The translations under genes were made by a program, and so were the position numbers. The notes below the pieces were generated by a model. That model was not told the origin of the DNA, searched no databases, and saw only the letters and a list, made by a program, of their open reading frames with translations. From positions 146,507,517 to 146,571,516 of the forward strand of contig NC_081555.1 of NCBI RefSeq assembly GCF_963082655.1: a stretch of DNA of 64,000 nt, given 5' to 3'. Of this stretch, positions 10,333-22,180 are shown piece after piece. The stretch's first letter is position 1; each line of letters opens with the position of its first letter. Source of the stretch: Stomoxys calcitrans (Eukaryota; Arthropoda; Insecta; Diptera; Muscidae).

Positions 10333-11280
10333 TGGGTTGCCCAAAAAGTAATTGCGGATTTTTCAGGTCGGCCAAATGAAGTTGATGATGACCAAATCAA
10401 AGCATTAATCGAATTGGATCGTCATGTAACTGAGCGTGAGATAGGAGAGAAGTTAAATATACCAAAATCCACCGTTCATTATCACATAAAAAGTCTTGGA
10501 CTGGTGAAAAAGCTTGATATTTGGGTACCACATGTATTGAAAGAAATTCATTTAACAAACCGAATCAACGCTTGTGATATGCATCTTAAACGCAATGAAT
10601 TCGATCCGTTTTTAAAACGAATCATAACTGGAGATGAGAAATGGATTGTTTACAACAACGTTAGTCGAAAACGATCATGGTCCAAGCATGGTGAACCAGC
10701 TCAAACCACTTCAAAGGCTGATATCCACCAAAAGAAGGTTATGCTGTCTGTTTGGTGGGATTGGGAGGGTGTGGTATATTTTGAGCTGCTACTAAGGAAC
10801 CAAACGATTAATTCGGATGTTTACTGTCAACAATTGGACAAATTGAATACAGCCATCAAGGAGAAGCGACCAGAATTGGTCAATCGTAAAGGTGTCATAT
10901 TCCACCAGGACAACGCTAGACCGCACACATCTTTGGTCACTCGCCAAAAACTGAGTGAGCTTGGCTGGGAACTTTTGATACATCCACCATATAGCCCTGA
11001 CCTTGCACCATCAGACTACCATTTATTTCGATTTTTGCAGAACTCCTTAAATGGTAAAACTTTCGGCAATGATGAGGCTATAAAACCGCACTTGGTTCAG
11101 TTTTTTGCAGATAAAGGGCAGCAGTTCTATGAGCGTGGAATACTAAATTTGCCAGGAAGATGGCAAAAGGTTATCGAACAAAATGGCAATTATATATTTG
11201 ATTAAAGTTCATTCTAAGTATTATTAAAAATGCATTTACTTTCTTTTAAAAAATTCGCAATTACTTTTTGGGCAACCCAT
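10333..11280 (+). mobile_element. mariner element with internal deletion
   Basis: Terminal inverted repeats of about 30 bp ('tgggttgcccaaaaagtaat' and its complement at 11261-11280) are flanked by TA on both sides (10331-10332, 11281-11282), the mariner target duplication. The 948-bp length is short of the usual 1.25-1.3 kb. The missing part lies between the left terminus and the middle of the transposase N-terminus, because the coding frame begins about 30 bp inside the element. Confidence 0.92.
10366..11205 (+). pseudogene. mariner transposase, N-terminus deleted (cecropia/Hsmar1-like)
   Basis: DD34D cut-and-paste transposase. The readable frame starts GRPNEVDDDQIKALIELD, inside the DNA-binding region; roughly the first 70 residues, including the first helix-turn-helix, are deleted. 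The second helix-turn-helix (EREIGEKLNIPKSTVHYHIK) and the WVPHVL linker remain. The catalytic Asp residues are all present: TGDEKW, HQDNARPH and SPDLAPSD, with 34 residues between the second and third. The C-terminus is complete (stop 11203-11205). The frame has no internal stop, so the inactivating change is the N-terminal deletion. An apparent start at 10414 is a TTG codon, not ATG. The residue pattern is closest to the cecropia/Hsmar1 type as I know it; that assignment is from recall. Confidence 0.88.
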
Positions 11281-12210
11281 AATTTTGCCATTCTGTTTGT
11301 AACTCCTCGAAATATTCCTCTGAAACCCCATAAAGTATACATATTCTTGATCGTAATGTAATTTTAAGTCGATCTAGCCATTTCCGTCGGCTGTCTGTCG
11401 AAAGCACGCAATTTTTCGAAGAAGTATAGCTAGCCGCTTTTGCACGAATACTTTTTATTAGTGTAGATCAGTTGGGATTGTAAATGGGCCATATCAGTCA
11501 ATGTTTTGATATAGCTGCCCTATAAACCGATCTTGAATTCTTGAGTCACTAGAGTGCACAATTCTTATCCGATTTGGCTGAAATTTAACGTGAGGTGTTT
11601 TGTTGACATTTCCAACGACTATGTTAATTGTGTTTCAAATCGGTTCATAACCTGTTATAGCTGTCACATAAACCGATTTGACTGAAATTTTGGATGAGGT
11701 GTGTTGTTAGGACTTCCAACAACTGTGCTGAGTACGGTTCAAATCGGTCCATGACCTGATATAGCTGCCATATAAACCGATCTCGAATCTTGACATCTTG
11801 AGCATCTAGAGGTCACAATTATTATCCGATTTGGCTGAAATTTTTTACAACGACTTCTGTCATGAACTTCAACATACGAGTCAATTATGGTCTGAATCAG
11901 TCTATAGCCTGATACAGCCCCCCAAAAAAACCGATCTCCGTATTTTACTTCTTGAGCCCCTTAAGGGCGCAGTTATTATTCGAATTGGCTTAAATTTTAC
12001 AAAACAACTTCTACAATGGTCTCCAATATTCAGTTCAATTACGGTGCGAATCGGACATTAACTTGATATTAGCTCCAATATCATAGGAATTCTTTTCTTT
12101 TATCATATGTTTGCCTAAAAAGAGATACCGGGAAAAGAACTCGACAAATGTGATCCATGGCGGAGGGTATATAAGATTCGGCTCGGCCGAACCTAGCACG
12201 CTTTTACTTG

Positions 12211-12732
12211 TTTTGAGACTCATATTGTTCAATCTCTCAATGGCTGAACATTCCAAAATTATGTGGCCTAATCTAGGATTGAAGATTTCTAGCGCTTTGC
12301 TATCGCTGTCTAGAACAGACGTCTCAGTCATGGTGTCCATCATGACATATCACTGTCTTATTGGAAAACATGCTGACAGACTAAAGATTGTAAGAGCTGT
12401 GAGGATGTCGAGGATGTAGAGACTACAGAATATCTACTGTGTGTTTATCCCGCAATGGCACTAAGAAGGAGTTCTATTTTAGTTCCTCATTTCTTTGTGA
12501 ACTTGTCAGATTTAGCGGAAGTGAACTTCATCCGCAAGTTGTTAGACTTTTAAAAGCGATCTGAATGGTTCAACGGTAGGAATTTTATAGCATATTCTTT
12601 CTCCTGTTCCTGTGGTATCATAAAAGTCCAAATAAGAGTAATGGTAGACTGCCACTTAGGCCTAACCCCACCCCATATTGCTCCAATTGCAATCGGGAAA
12701 AACCTAAACTTTTGCATTAAAATTTCAATTTT
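12211..12732 (+). pseudogene. LINE 3' end relic (end of RNase H and zinc-knuckle tail)
   Basis: Translation around 12240-12560 reads MWPNLGLKISSALLSLSR, then HCLIGKHADRL, then in another frame DVEDVETTEYLLCVYPAMA and LRRSSILVPHFFVNL. This is the typical C-terminal tail of dipteran RNase H-bearing LINEs, with a Cys/His cluster, shifted in frame and stopped. The rest is probably its 3' UTR. It lies exactly between two DINE-like elements. Confidence 0.55.
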
Positions 12733-14194
12733 TATACCCTCCACCATAAGATGGGGGGTATACTAATTTCGTCATTCTGATTGTAACTACCCGAAATATT
12801 TGTCTAAGACCCCATAAAGTATATATATTCTTGATCGTCGTGAAATTTTATGTCGATATAGCCATGTCCGTCCGTCTGTCCGTCCGTCTGTCTGTCGAAA
12901 GCACGCTAACTTCCGAAGGAGTAAAACTAGCCGCTTGAAATTTTGCACAAATACTTCTTATTAGTGTAGGTCGGTTGGTATTGTAAATGGGCCATATCGG
13001 TCCATGTTTTGATATAGCTGCCATATAAACCGATCTTGGGTCTTGACTTCTTGAGCCTCTAGAGTGCGCAATTCTTATCCGATTGGGATGAAATTTTGCA
13101 CGACGTGTTTTGTTACGATATCCAACAATTGTGGCAAGTATGGTTCAAATCGGTCCATAACCTGATATAGCTGTCATATAAACCGATCTTGGGTCTTGAC
13201 TTCTTGACCCTCTAGAGTGCGCAATTCTTATCCGATTGGGATGAAATTTTGCACGACGTGTTTTGTTATGATATCCCACAACTGTGCCTAGTATGGTTCA
13301 AATCGGTCCATAATCTGATATAGCTGCCATATAAACCGATCTTGGGTCTTGACTTCTTGAGCCTCTAGAGTGCGCAATTCTTATCCGATTGGAATGAAAT
13401 TTTGCACGACGTGTTTTGTTACGATATCCAACAACTGTGCCAAGTATGGTTTAAATCGGTTCATAACCTTATATAGCTGTCATATAAACCGATCTTTGGT
13501 CTTGACTTCTTGAGCCTCTAGAGGGCGCAATTTTTATCCAATTTTAATGAATTTTGGCACGTAGTGTTTTGTTATGATATCCAACAAATGTGCCAAGTAT
13601 GGTTAAAATCGGTTCATAACCTGATATAGCTGTCATATAAACAGATCTGGGCACTTGATTTCTTGAGCTTCTAGAGGGCGCAATTCCTATCCGATTTGGC
13701 TGAAATTTCGCAAGACGTTTTTTATTGTTACTTTCAACAAAAATGTGAAATAAAATACAAGTCGGTTCATAACCTGATATAGCTGCCATATAAACCGATC
13801 TGGGATCTTGACTTCTTGAGCCTCTAGAGGTCGCAATTATTATCCGATTTGCCTGAAATTTTGTACGACGGATTCTTTCAAGACCATCAACATACGTGTT
13901 TATTATGGTCTGAATCGGTCCATAGCCCGATACAGCTCCCATATAAATCGATCTCTCTATTTTACTTTTTGAGCCCACAAAGAGCGCAATGCTTATTCGA
14001 ATTGGCTGACATTTTACACAGGTCTCCAACATATAATTTAATTGTGGTCCAAACCGGACCATATCTTGATATCGCTCTAATAGCAGAGCAAATCTTTTCT
14101 TATATCCTTTTTTTTTGCCTAAGAAGAGATGCAGGGAAAAGAACTCGACAAATGATAAGATTCGGCCCGGCCGAACTTAGCACGCTTTTACTTG
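12733..14194 (+). repeat. DINE-1-like element, near full length
   Basis: 5' end 'tataccctccaccataaga'; conserved block 'cataaagtatatatattctt'; a CCGT/CTGT-rich stretch at 12865-12897. Six to seven tandem units of about 155 bp each contain 'cttgacttcttgagcctcta' and 'gatatagctgccatataaac'. The 3' hairpin is 'ttcggcccggccgaa' with 'ttagcacgcttttacttg' as terminus. No coding capacity, so non-autonomous. Units in the middle are the most alike, suggesting local unit amplification. Confidence 0.82.
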
Positions 14195-15010
14195 TTAATA
14201 TTTTTATATTTTACCGAATTTTCTTGTTTTTCAATGATGACAATATCATCTAAATTCTTATGTTTTGAAATTCCTGCAGTCAAATTCAAAAAAATTATTC
14301 AGACTCAAAAGCTTTCTTTCTGTATTTATTTTTTAATGCCTTCGCTGCAATACTGATACTCTTGTTAAAAAGAAAATTCGTAATAATTCCTTTATGACAT
14401 TGATATACTCAAAAATACAAATCTTTTGAAACCTTTACTTATTAAAAACTCATAAGTTAACACCTACACAATGATTTAAAAGCAGAACATTTTTCATTTT
14501 GCCCGGAATGAAAAATCAAAATACATATTAAACAAAATTATGTATATTTATTTGATACCAATGAACCGAAAGCTATAAATAATGTATGCCTATCAAAACA
14601 AACGATTTTCCAATTTTATAGACCATGAAATGTTGCAGCAACAATGTTGAGAAACAATTGAAACACATTTGAGAACATGTCTATGAAAAGGAAAGATGTT
14701 TGGAAATACGTAAATGAAAAGTCAAGAAATACCTACCTGTTGCTTTAGTTTTTCCTTTTATGAGATTTGTTCCTTCGAACCGTTTGGTTGTAAAGTTAGC
14801 GAAAACAACATGTTGTATACAAAAGTTGTAGCCAAAAAATTGGCGAAAGAAAGTTCGTAAATAAAACCTTCTATCAAACATAGTGTGTATGAGCTTAATA
14901 TAACAAATGTGGGTCAAATTATGTATGAGTGTGTGTGTGTGTGTGTGTACATGTAAACTTGTATTTTGTGTAAATTTTATTTGGCTTTATTAGCTGTACA
15001 ATTGACCAAA
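14195..15010. other. No gene recognised; (GT)n at 14930-14949
   Basis: AT-rich DNA upstream of the tRNA gene. A short GT microsatellite lies at 14930-14949. Nothing else identifiable. Confidence 0.5.
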
Positions 15011-15082
15011 AGCAGAGTGGCGCAGTGGAAGCGTGCTGGGCCCATAACCCAGAGGTCCGAGGATCGAAACCTTGCTCTGCTA
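15011..15082 (+). tRNA. Initiator tRNA-Met (CAU)
   Basis: A 72-bp cloverleaf. The acceptor is AGCAGAG pairing with CTCTGCT, with A as discriminator. The anticodon stem has the initiator GGG/CCC pairs around loop CCCATAA, giving anticodon CAT. The T-loop is ATCGAAA, with A in place of the usual T at position 54. The A1-U72 pair and the three G-C anticodon-stem pairs are hallmarks of eukaryotic initiator tRNA and exclude elongator Met. No intron. CCA is not encoded. The nearest T4 run downstream is at about 15137, with a longer T run near 15150. Confidence 0.95.
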
Positions 15083-15538
15083 TCACACGTAGGACGGATA
15101 TATGATACTTTAGTAACAATATCCCTACTTCACTACTTTTGTGAAAACATTTTTTTTTTATACAGAGTTTAAAAAAAAGCTTTCAAAATGTTTCCCTCTG
15201 AAGGAGATGGGTGGAAAATAGTTGTAAATCTCTGAGGGTTTATAACGGCGGTTTGTCGGCAAAATTCGAAGCCACATTTTAATATATAGAAAATATTGGT
15301 ATCAGAGAGTTCATTCGGCTTGAGTTCATATCAACGGTACACATTGCTTGGAAGTTATGTTCAGAATATACTAACATACCTTTACCGAAAGGTTTAATCC
15401 TTGGTAGTTATGTACAGTTATAGGTACCCTATGCTATATGTATCCCAAGCATTGGGTAGTATAATTATCAGAGGAAATTACGACGAACAAGTTGTATGCG
15501 ATTATAGAGAGCAACAGCACACAATTTAAATTGGTTTT
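15083..15538. other. No gene recognised
   Basis: Unassigned sequence between the tRNA gene and a DINE-like fragment. Confidence 0.5.
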
Positions 15539-16197
15539 TATACCCACCACCGAATTTTGTCATTCCATTTGCAACACATCGAAATATCCATTTCCGAACC
15601 TATAAAGTATAAATATTCTTGATCGTCGTAAAAATCAAATACCACCTAGCCATGTCTGTCCGTCTGTCTGTTGAAATCACACTACAGTCCTTAAAAATAT
15701 TGAGATATTGAGCTGAAACATTGCACAGATTCTTTTTTTGTCCATAGGCAGATTATGTTTGAAGATGAGCTATATCGGACTATATCTTGATATAGCCCCC
15801 ATACAGACCGAACTTCCGATTAAAGGTCTTGGGCCCATAAAAGGTGCATTCACTGTCCGATTTCACCGAAATTTTGGGACAGTGAGTTATGTTCGGCCAC
15901 TCGGTATCCTTCTTCAATTTGGCCCGGATCGGTCCAGATTTGGATATAGCTGTCATATAGATCGACTGTTGGGTCCAACCTTTACAAAATTTACAAGAAA
16001 CGTTACATATGACTTCCCTACATATATAATAGGTCGTATCGTAAGAAAATATGCAGGGTTCTATACGATAGGTATTCAAAATTAAAGTCCAACTAGTCTT
16101 AGACAAAGGTTCTAGGTATTAAATTTAGTAGGTATATTCGGCGGTGTAGGGTATTATATAGGCGGCTCCGCCCTACTTTTGGCTTTTCGTACTGGTT
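15539..16197 (+). repeat. DINE-1-like element, short variant with a different 3' end
   Basis: The 5' end 'tatacccaccaccgaattt' and block 'aaagtataaatattcttgat' match the family. After about 15970 it diverges. It ends with a different hairpin, 'ggcggctccgcc', at about 16162-16173, then 'ctacttttggcttttcgtac'. The overall plan (hairpin followed by a T-rich terminus) is kept. Confidence 0.6.
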
Positions 16198-16739
16198 AAA
16201 TGTCATATTGCGGCTTAGCTATTACTATCTTACATTTCTATTGAACATAGAAAAAAATATAAAATATATTTCTAGAATGCGAATTAACAACTTTAAACTT
16301 TTCTCACTGTATCGCCTTATTATGTTTTACATGACAATTTTAACATATAGTTTGACGCTTTATCACATATCTCTCTTTGCAGAAGTGTAGGCGATTGTAT
16401 TTTTATTGCAAGCAGCGTCTACAATTTTCACTTTTTCCCTCTGCTCCATTTGGCTTTCCACTTTAATTTTTGAATCATAAAAACAAAAATACCATCAAAT
16501 TGTCAGTTATCTCCAGGTTGTTAATAAAATGTGACAGGCCCATTGCTGTTGTACACAAAATGGGGTTAAGTGGTCCAAAATAGCACTTTAAGATGAAGAG
16601 AACGATAAAATGCACCGCCATGTCTTTGTTCTTTTATTAAATGCGATTTTCCATATAGCGTCAAAGACAACACAACGTCATTAATAATAAAAAACACATA
16701 AAAAATTAAAATTCTAATTTAAAAATAAAACAAAATTAA
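16198..16739. other. No gene recognised
   Basis: AT-rich sequence; only short chance open frames. Confidence 0.5.
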
Positions 16740-18262
16740 ACAAGCAAAAGCGTGCTAAGTTCGACGGGGCCGAATCTTATATTCTCTCCACCATGCATCG
16801 CGTTTGTCAAGTTCTTTGCCCGTTATCTCTTTATAGGCAAACAAAGAATAAAAGGAAATAATTGCTATAATATTGGACCTATATCAAGTTATGGTTCTAT
16901 TCGGACCATAATTTGTTTGAATATTGGAGACCATGGTAGAAGTCATTGTGTAAAATTTCAGCGAATTCGAGTAAGAATTGCGCCCTTAAGGGACTCAAGA
17001 AGTAAATAGAGGATCGGTTCATATGGGAGCTGTATCGGGTTATAGACCGATACGAACAATATTTATTACATATGTTGAAGGTCACGAGAGAAACCGTTGT
17101 ACAAAATTTCAGCCAAATTGGATAATAATTACGCCCTCTAGTGGCTCAGGAAGTCAATATCCCATATCGGTTTATATGGCAGCTATTGTATATCAGGTTA
17201 TGGATCGATTTGAACCATGTTTGGCACAGTTATTAAAAGTCACAAGAAAACACGTCATGCGAAATTTCAGCCAAATAGGAAAAGAATTGCGTCCTCTAGT
17301 CACTCAAATAGTCAAGATCCAAGATCGGTTTATATGGCAGCTGCATCAGGTTATGGACCGATTTAAACCATACTTTGCACATTTGTTGGAAGTCATACCA
17401 AAACACGTCGTGCAAAACTACAGCCAAATCGGATAATAATTACGCCCTCTAGACGATCAAGAAGTCAAGACCCCAGATAGGTTTATATGACAGCTATACC
17501 CGTTTATGGACCTGTTTCAACCACACTCAGCACAGTTGTTGGAAGACATAATAAAATACCTCATGCAAAATTTCAGCCAAATCGGATAAGAATTGTGCCC
17601 TCTAGTCGCTCAAATAGTCAAGATCCAAGATCGGTTTATATGGCAGCTATATCAAAACATGGACCGACATAGCCCATTTACAATCCCAACCGACATACAC
17701 TATCAAGAAGTATTTCTACAAAATTTCAAGCGGCTAGCTTTACTCCTTCGAAAGTTAGTGTTCTTTCGACAGACAGACGGACGGACATGGCTAGATCGAC
17801 TTAAAATGTCATGACGATCAAGAATATATATGCTTTATGGGGTCTTAGACGAATATTTCGAGGAGTTACAAACAGAATGCGGAAATTCGTATACACCCAT
17901 TCTATGATGGAGGGTATATGGATATGAACAGTGCATTCGAATGTTGCAAATCATAGAAGATGCCATTGTGCAAAATGTCAACTAAATCGGATAATAATTG
18001 CGTAAAAAGTAAAATCAGGAGATCGGCTTATATGATAGTTGTATGAATTTTTATACCGAGTCAGACCATAATTGACACGTATGGTACGGGTCATAGAAAA
18101 AGTCATTGTGCCAAATTTCAGCCAAATCGGATAAGGACTATGCGCTCAACAGGGTCAAGCAATAAAATCGGGAAATCGTTTTATATAGGAGCTATATCAG
18201 GTTATACACCGACTCAGACGATATATAGCTAACATGTTAGTGGTCTGCAAAATTTCAGCCAA
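16740..18262 (-). repeat. DINE-1-like element, minus strand, plus trailing fragment
   Basis: It starts with the complement of the family 3' end, 'caagcaaaagcgtgctaag' and 'tcgacggggccgaatcttat'. Inverted ~155-bp units follow. The complement of the 5' end is at 17770-17917 ('cggacatggctagatcgact', 'tatgatggagggtatat'). Units continue from 17918 to about 18262, so a second partial copy is attached. Confidence 0.75.
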
Positions 18263-18274
18263 ATATGATGAGAA

Positions 18275-18600
18275 TTAGGCCTCAAGAGGCTCACCGAACT
18301 TGCCTCTCAATAAGTCTATTGGTACGCGTGCTGTATGGCATGTGGCACCTTCTTAATGAAACCACATGTCATGCAATTCTTGCAAGATCTTGCATTTTGG
18401 GCGATACCGCTTACCATTCACAGTTGCGTTGCGATTCGCCACATTTCTGAAGAAGTACGATTCAATGATGCCACCAGCCCATAAACCTCACCAAACTGTG
18501 ACTTTTGCTGGATTCATTAGTAGCTCTTGCTTATGGCTGATCGACAATTCTGCTTGTTTACATACCCATTGTTTAAACCAGTGTTGAAAAAAAGATAATA
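18275..18600 (-). pseudogene. Tc1/mariner-superfamily transposase relic
   Basis: Reading the minus strand gives pieces of a transposase catalytic domain: GYVNKQNC, NPAKVTVW, GLWAGGIIESYFF, NATVNGKRYRP, then GATCHTAR-like and IDLLRG-like remnants. Stops and frameshifts interrupt it. It is homologous to the internal segment of the 607-bp foldback elements (GYVNKQNCRIW, CTVWCGLYAGGIIGPYFF). It therefore marks an older, longer relative of that family. Confidence 0.65.
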
Positions 18601-18635
18601 GTTAAAAAATGACCCTTTATAAAAATGGATTTGTG

Positions 18636-19490
18636 TTTGTTTTTTTATTTGTGGGTATGTAAGTTTGTTTGTTCCTTGTAGACTAAAAAACGGCTGAACC
18701 GATTTCTTTGAAATTTTCACAGATTGTGGAGGGTGGTCTGAAAGAAACAAAACGCTATATAATTTTTTGATATCGGAAGGGGGCAGTCCCTCCCATTACC
18801 CCAAAAGTAACACCCAAAATAAAAATAGACCGATCGGGACAATATGAGACTCAAATGAAAGGTATTCGGGAGTAAATTACAAATTTGATATCAAAAGTTG
18901 GGTCAAAGTGCCTAGGGAGCTGCCTCGGACCAAAAAGACCCTTCAAATAAGCATTTTGAACTATCATGACAATATGGGACTCAAATGAAAGCTATTCGGG
19001 AGTAGATTACGAATATGGTCTGGAAGATGCAATAGGCTACATAATTTGTTGATATTGGTAAGGGGGGCGGACCCTCCCCCGTTTACCTTAAAAACAACAC
19101 TCAAAATCAAGGTTAATCGATCGGAACAATATGGGTATCGAATGAAAACTATTGGATAGTAGAATACGAATATAGTATTAAAAATTGGGTCCCAGTAACC
19201 CGAGAGCCACTCCAATCCCAAAAGTTCCCCAAACAGACATATTGGAAGTACATATCAATAAGGGATCCCCCAACCCCCTCCAAATGGAAACATTAGAAGA
19301 TCATGGCTATGCGGGGTTCAAATGAAATGTATTTGGGAGTAGGTTACGAGTATGACATTAAAATTTGTGTTCAATTATGTAGGTGGCCGGCCTCTTACCT
19401 TTTAAAACGCTTCAAATAGGTTAACTGACCTATTAAGACAATGGCGGATTAAGTCATAGTTATTTTTGAGTGGATTGCGGCATTTTAATT
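18636..19490 (+). repeat. Helitron-like repeat F, copy 2 (5' part)
   Basis: Begins with the TTTG-rich 5' region and the conserved block 'aaacggctgaaccgatttct'. Units containing 'gacaatatgggactcaaatg' and C-rich segments follow. No 3' hairpin is visible. Confidence 0.65.
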
Positions 19491-19504
19491 TGTGCTCAAG
19501 TGGC

Positions 19505-20060
19505 AGAACAATTTCAATAAAATTTTCTCCAAAGACAAAATTTCAATGAAATTTTCTGTAAAAACAAAATTTTAATGAAATTTTCTCTTAAGACAAAATT
19601 TCATTTTCACAAGGACAAAATTTTAAATTTTTGTCTTAAACAAAATTTTCACAAATACAAAAGCTGGTTCTGAAAGGGTTAAAAATTTAAAATTTTTCAT
19701 CGAGCAATGTAATTGTCAGACTATTTGAATTTCAATGAAATTTTCTCTAAAGAGAAAATGTTAATGAGATTTTCTGTAAAGACAAACTTTCAATGAATTT
19801 TTTTCTAAAAACAAAATTTGAATCAAATATTCTCTAAAGACAAAATTTCAATGAAAATTTCTCTAAAGACAAAATTTCAATGAAATTTTCTCTAAACACA
19901 AAATTTTAATAAAATTTTCTCTAAAGACAAAAATTTAAATTTAAAAATATAACCGTAAAATTTCAATGAACTTTTCTCCAAAGAAAAATTTTTTAAGAAA
20001 TTTTCTATGAAAAAAAAAATTTCAAATTGTCCCTTACGAATTTTCTCTCACAAAACAAAT
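19505..20060. repeat. AT-rich minisatellite, unit about 29 bp
   Basis: Repeats of 'aatttcaatgaaattttctc' plus 'taaagacaaa', imperfect and interrupted. Confidence 0.8.
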
Positions 20061-20744
20061 AATTTTAGTATTTGCCTTTGGCTATTCACACCTCATTCAA
20101 TTAAGTACTTAAAGAAATTACCGCCCACACAACAAAGTAATTTCACGGAACAATCAATCTCAATTTCAACTAAATGAGTTTATTGCCCCCGCCCTCTCAT
20201 GGTCCTCTGTAATTTAGACGCCGTACACAAATTGTTTTAGGATAATCTGTGAAATGTCACAATTTCAGCACGCACTGTCAACCAATCTGTCAACAAACAT
20301 ATTTCCACTCTAGACGTTTCCCCCTTGCTGCGTTTTTATTTTTTTGGCAAGGAGACACAATATTTCGATGGCCACTTTTTGTGTTATTGCTTTTCTTGTC
20401 AGAAAGCTATCCCAAAACATAAGTCACAAACATATCCATCCAATGGTTAATTGGTATGTCGTCTCCTGGCTATAGACTAATTTTTTTGCCTAATTATTTT
20501 GGCCCATAGCCAAAATAGAGCAAATCCGTAATACAAATCACCCAAAAGTATTCGGATTGGAAAAATGACTTTGTGCAGATCATTAGAATGTTTGTTTTGG
20601 AAAAAATATCACCAAATCATTCCCAAAGTCCAATGTTCATGAAGAATAGGAGACGGAAAGGAAAGAAGTAGGGAATAGCAGCAATGGAATCGTGACGACT
20701 GGATAACACCTTACACCAATGATAACCAAAGCACCATGTTTTGA
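20061..20744. other. No gene recognised
   Basis: Unassigned sequence between two blocks of the same 29-bp minisatellite. Confidence 0.5.
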
Positions 20745-21045
20745 TGATAATTTCTCTGAAGTCAAAATGTCAATAAAATTTTCTTTAAAGCCAAAATTTC
20801 AGTGAAATTTTCGAAAATAGCCAAAAATTCTATGAAATTTTCTGTGAATACAATATTTTAAGAAATGTTCTCTGAAGACAAGGTTTAAAAAATTATACTC
20901 TGAAGACAAAATTTTAAGCAAAATTAATAATTTTTTTTTTAAAGCCAAAATTTTATTTCGATGAATTGTTTTTTGGAATAAAAACTTTCAAAACTAAATT
21001 TTAATGAGATCTTCTCTTAACACAAAATTTTAATTGTGATTTGTC
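20745..21045. repeat. AT-rich minisatellite, second block
   Basis: The same ~29-bp motif as at 19505-20060, more diverged. A small remnant also lies at 22183-22270, on the far side of the hexamer array. Confidence 0.7.
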
Positions 21046-21199
21046 GAACATATAGCAGCTCGAGATCATTTAAGTTGAATGCTTTCTATTCAAAGAATAT
21101 CATAGCAAAGAATTTATAAAAGTTTAGCAAGTGTGTTGTGTTGTCAAAAGACGTTGACTGGCATGGTGGATCGCGATTTGTGATACGACATGTAGAGCA

Positions 21200-22180
21200 C
21201 CTAAACCTAAACCTAAACCTATACCTAAACCTAAACCTAAACCTAAACCTAAACCTAAACCTAAACCTAAACCTAAACCTAAACCTAAACCTAAACCTAA
21301 ACCTAAACCTAAACCTAAACCTAAACCTAAACCTAAACCTAAACCTAAACCTAAACCTAAACCTAAACCTAAACCTAAACCTAAACCTAAACCTAAACCT
21401 AAACCTAAACCTAAACCTAAACCTAAACCTAAACCTAAACCTAAACCTAAACCTAAACCTAAACCTAAACCTAAACCTAAACCTAAACCTAAAACTAAAC
21501 CTAAACCTAAACCTAAACCTAAACCTAATCCTAAACCTAAACCTAAACCTAAACCTAAACCTAAACCTAAACCTAAACCTAAACCTAAACCTAAACCTAA
21601 ACCTAAACCTAAACCTAAACCTAAACCTAAACCTAAACCTAAACCTAAACCTAAACCTAAACCTAAACCTAAACCTAAACCTAAACCTAAACCTAAACCT
21701 AAACCTAAACCTAAACCTAAACCTAAACCTAAACCTAAACCTAAACCTAAACCTAAACCTTAACCTAAACCTAAACCTTAACCTTAACCTTAACCTTAAC
21801 CTTAACCTTAACCTTAACCTTAACCTTAACCTTAACCTTAACCTTAACCTTAACCTTAACCTTAACCTTAACCTTAACCTTAACCTTAACCTTAACCTTA
21901 ACCTTAACCTTAACCTTAACCTTAACCTTAACCTTAACCTTAACCTTAACCTTAACCTTAACCTTAACCTTAACCTTAACCTTAACCTTAACCTTAACCT
22001 TAACCTTAACCTTAACCTTAACCTTAACCTTAACCTTAACCTTAACCTTAACCTTAACCTTAACCTTAACCTTAACCTTAACCTTAACCTTAACCTTAAC
22101 CTTAACCTTAACCAAAACCAAAACCAAAACCAAAACCAAAACCCTAGCCTTAACCCAGATCTAACCCTAAACCCTAACCT
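21200..22180. repeat. Hexanucleotide array: (CCTAAA)n, (CCTTAA)n, (CCAAAA)n
   Basis: Three blocks lie in a row. CCTAAA occupies 21200 to about 21775 (about 95 copies, with single variants near 21222, 21494 and 21527). CCTTAA occupies about 21776-22111 (about 56 copies). CCAAAA occupies about 22112-22140 (5 copies). A mixed end (22141-22180) contains CCCTAA and CCCTAAA. The array is open in several frames (Leu-Asn on +, Val-Lys on -) only because a 6-mer repeat without stops is open by default; I do not read it as coding. Confidence 0.95.

Larger units (their letters stand above)
10301..12210 (+). repeat. DINE-1-like element interrupted by mariner
   Basis: It begins 'tataccctccaccataaga' directly after the end of the previous element. 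It is split by mariner at 10333-11280 and continues with 'ccccataaagtatacatatt' and 'gtcgatctagccatttccgt'. Several ~155-bp units follow ('gatatagctgccatataaac'), and the element ends with 'ctcggccgaacctagcacgc' and 'ttttacttg'. Confidence 0.75.

Noticed and set aside
12733..14194. Regular ~155-bp repeats resembling a CRISPR or satellite array
   Set aside because: There are no unique spacers. The units are internal repeats of DINE-like elements with conserved outer ends, in a eukaryotic genome.
15011..15082. Elongator tRNA-Met
   Set aside because: The A1-U72 pair, GGG/CCC anticodon stem and the AUCGAAA T-loop are initiator features.
21200..22180. Interstitial telomere
   Set aside because: The motif is not TTAGG, Diptera generally lack that type of telomere, and the array is embedded in other repeats. 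It cannot be excluded without genome-wide data.
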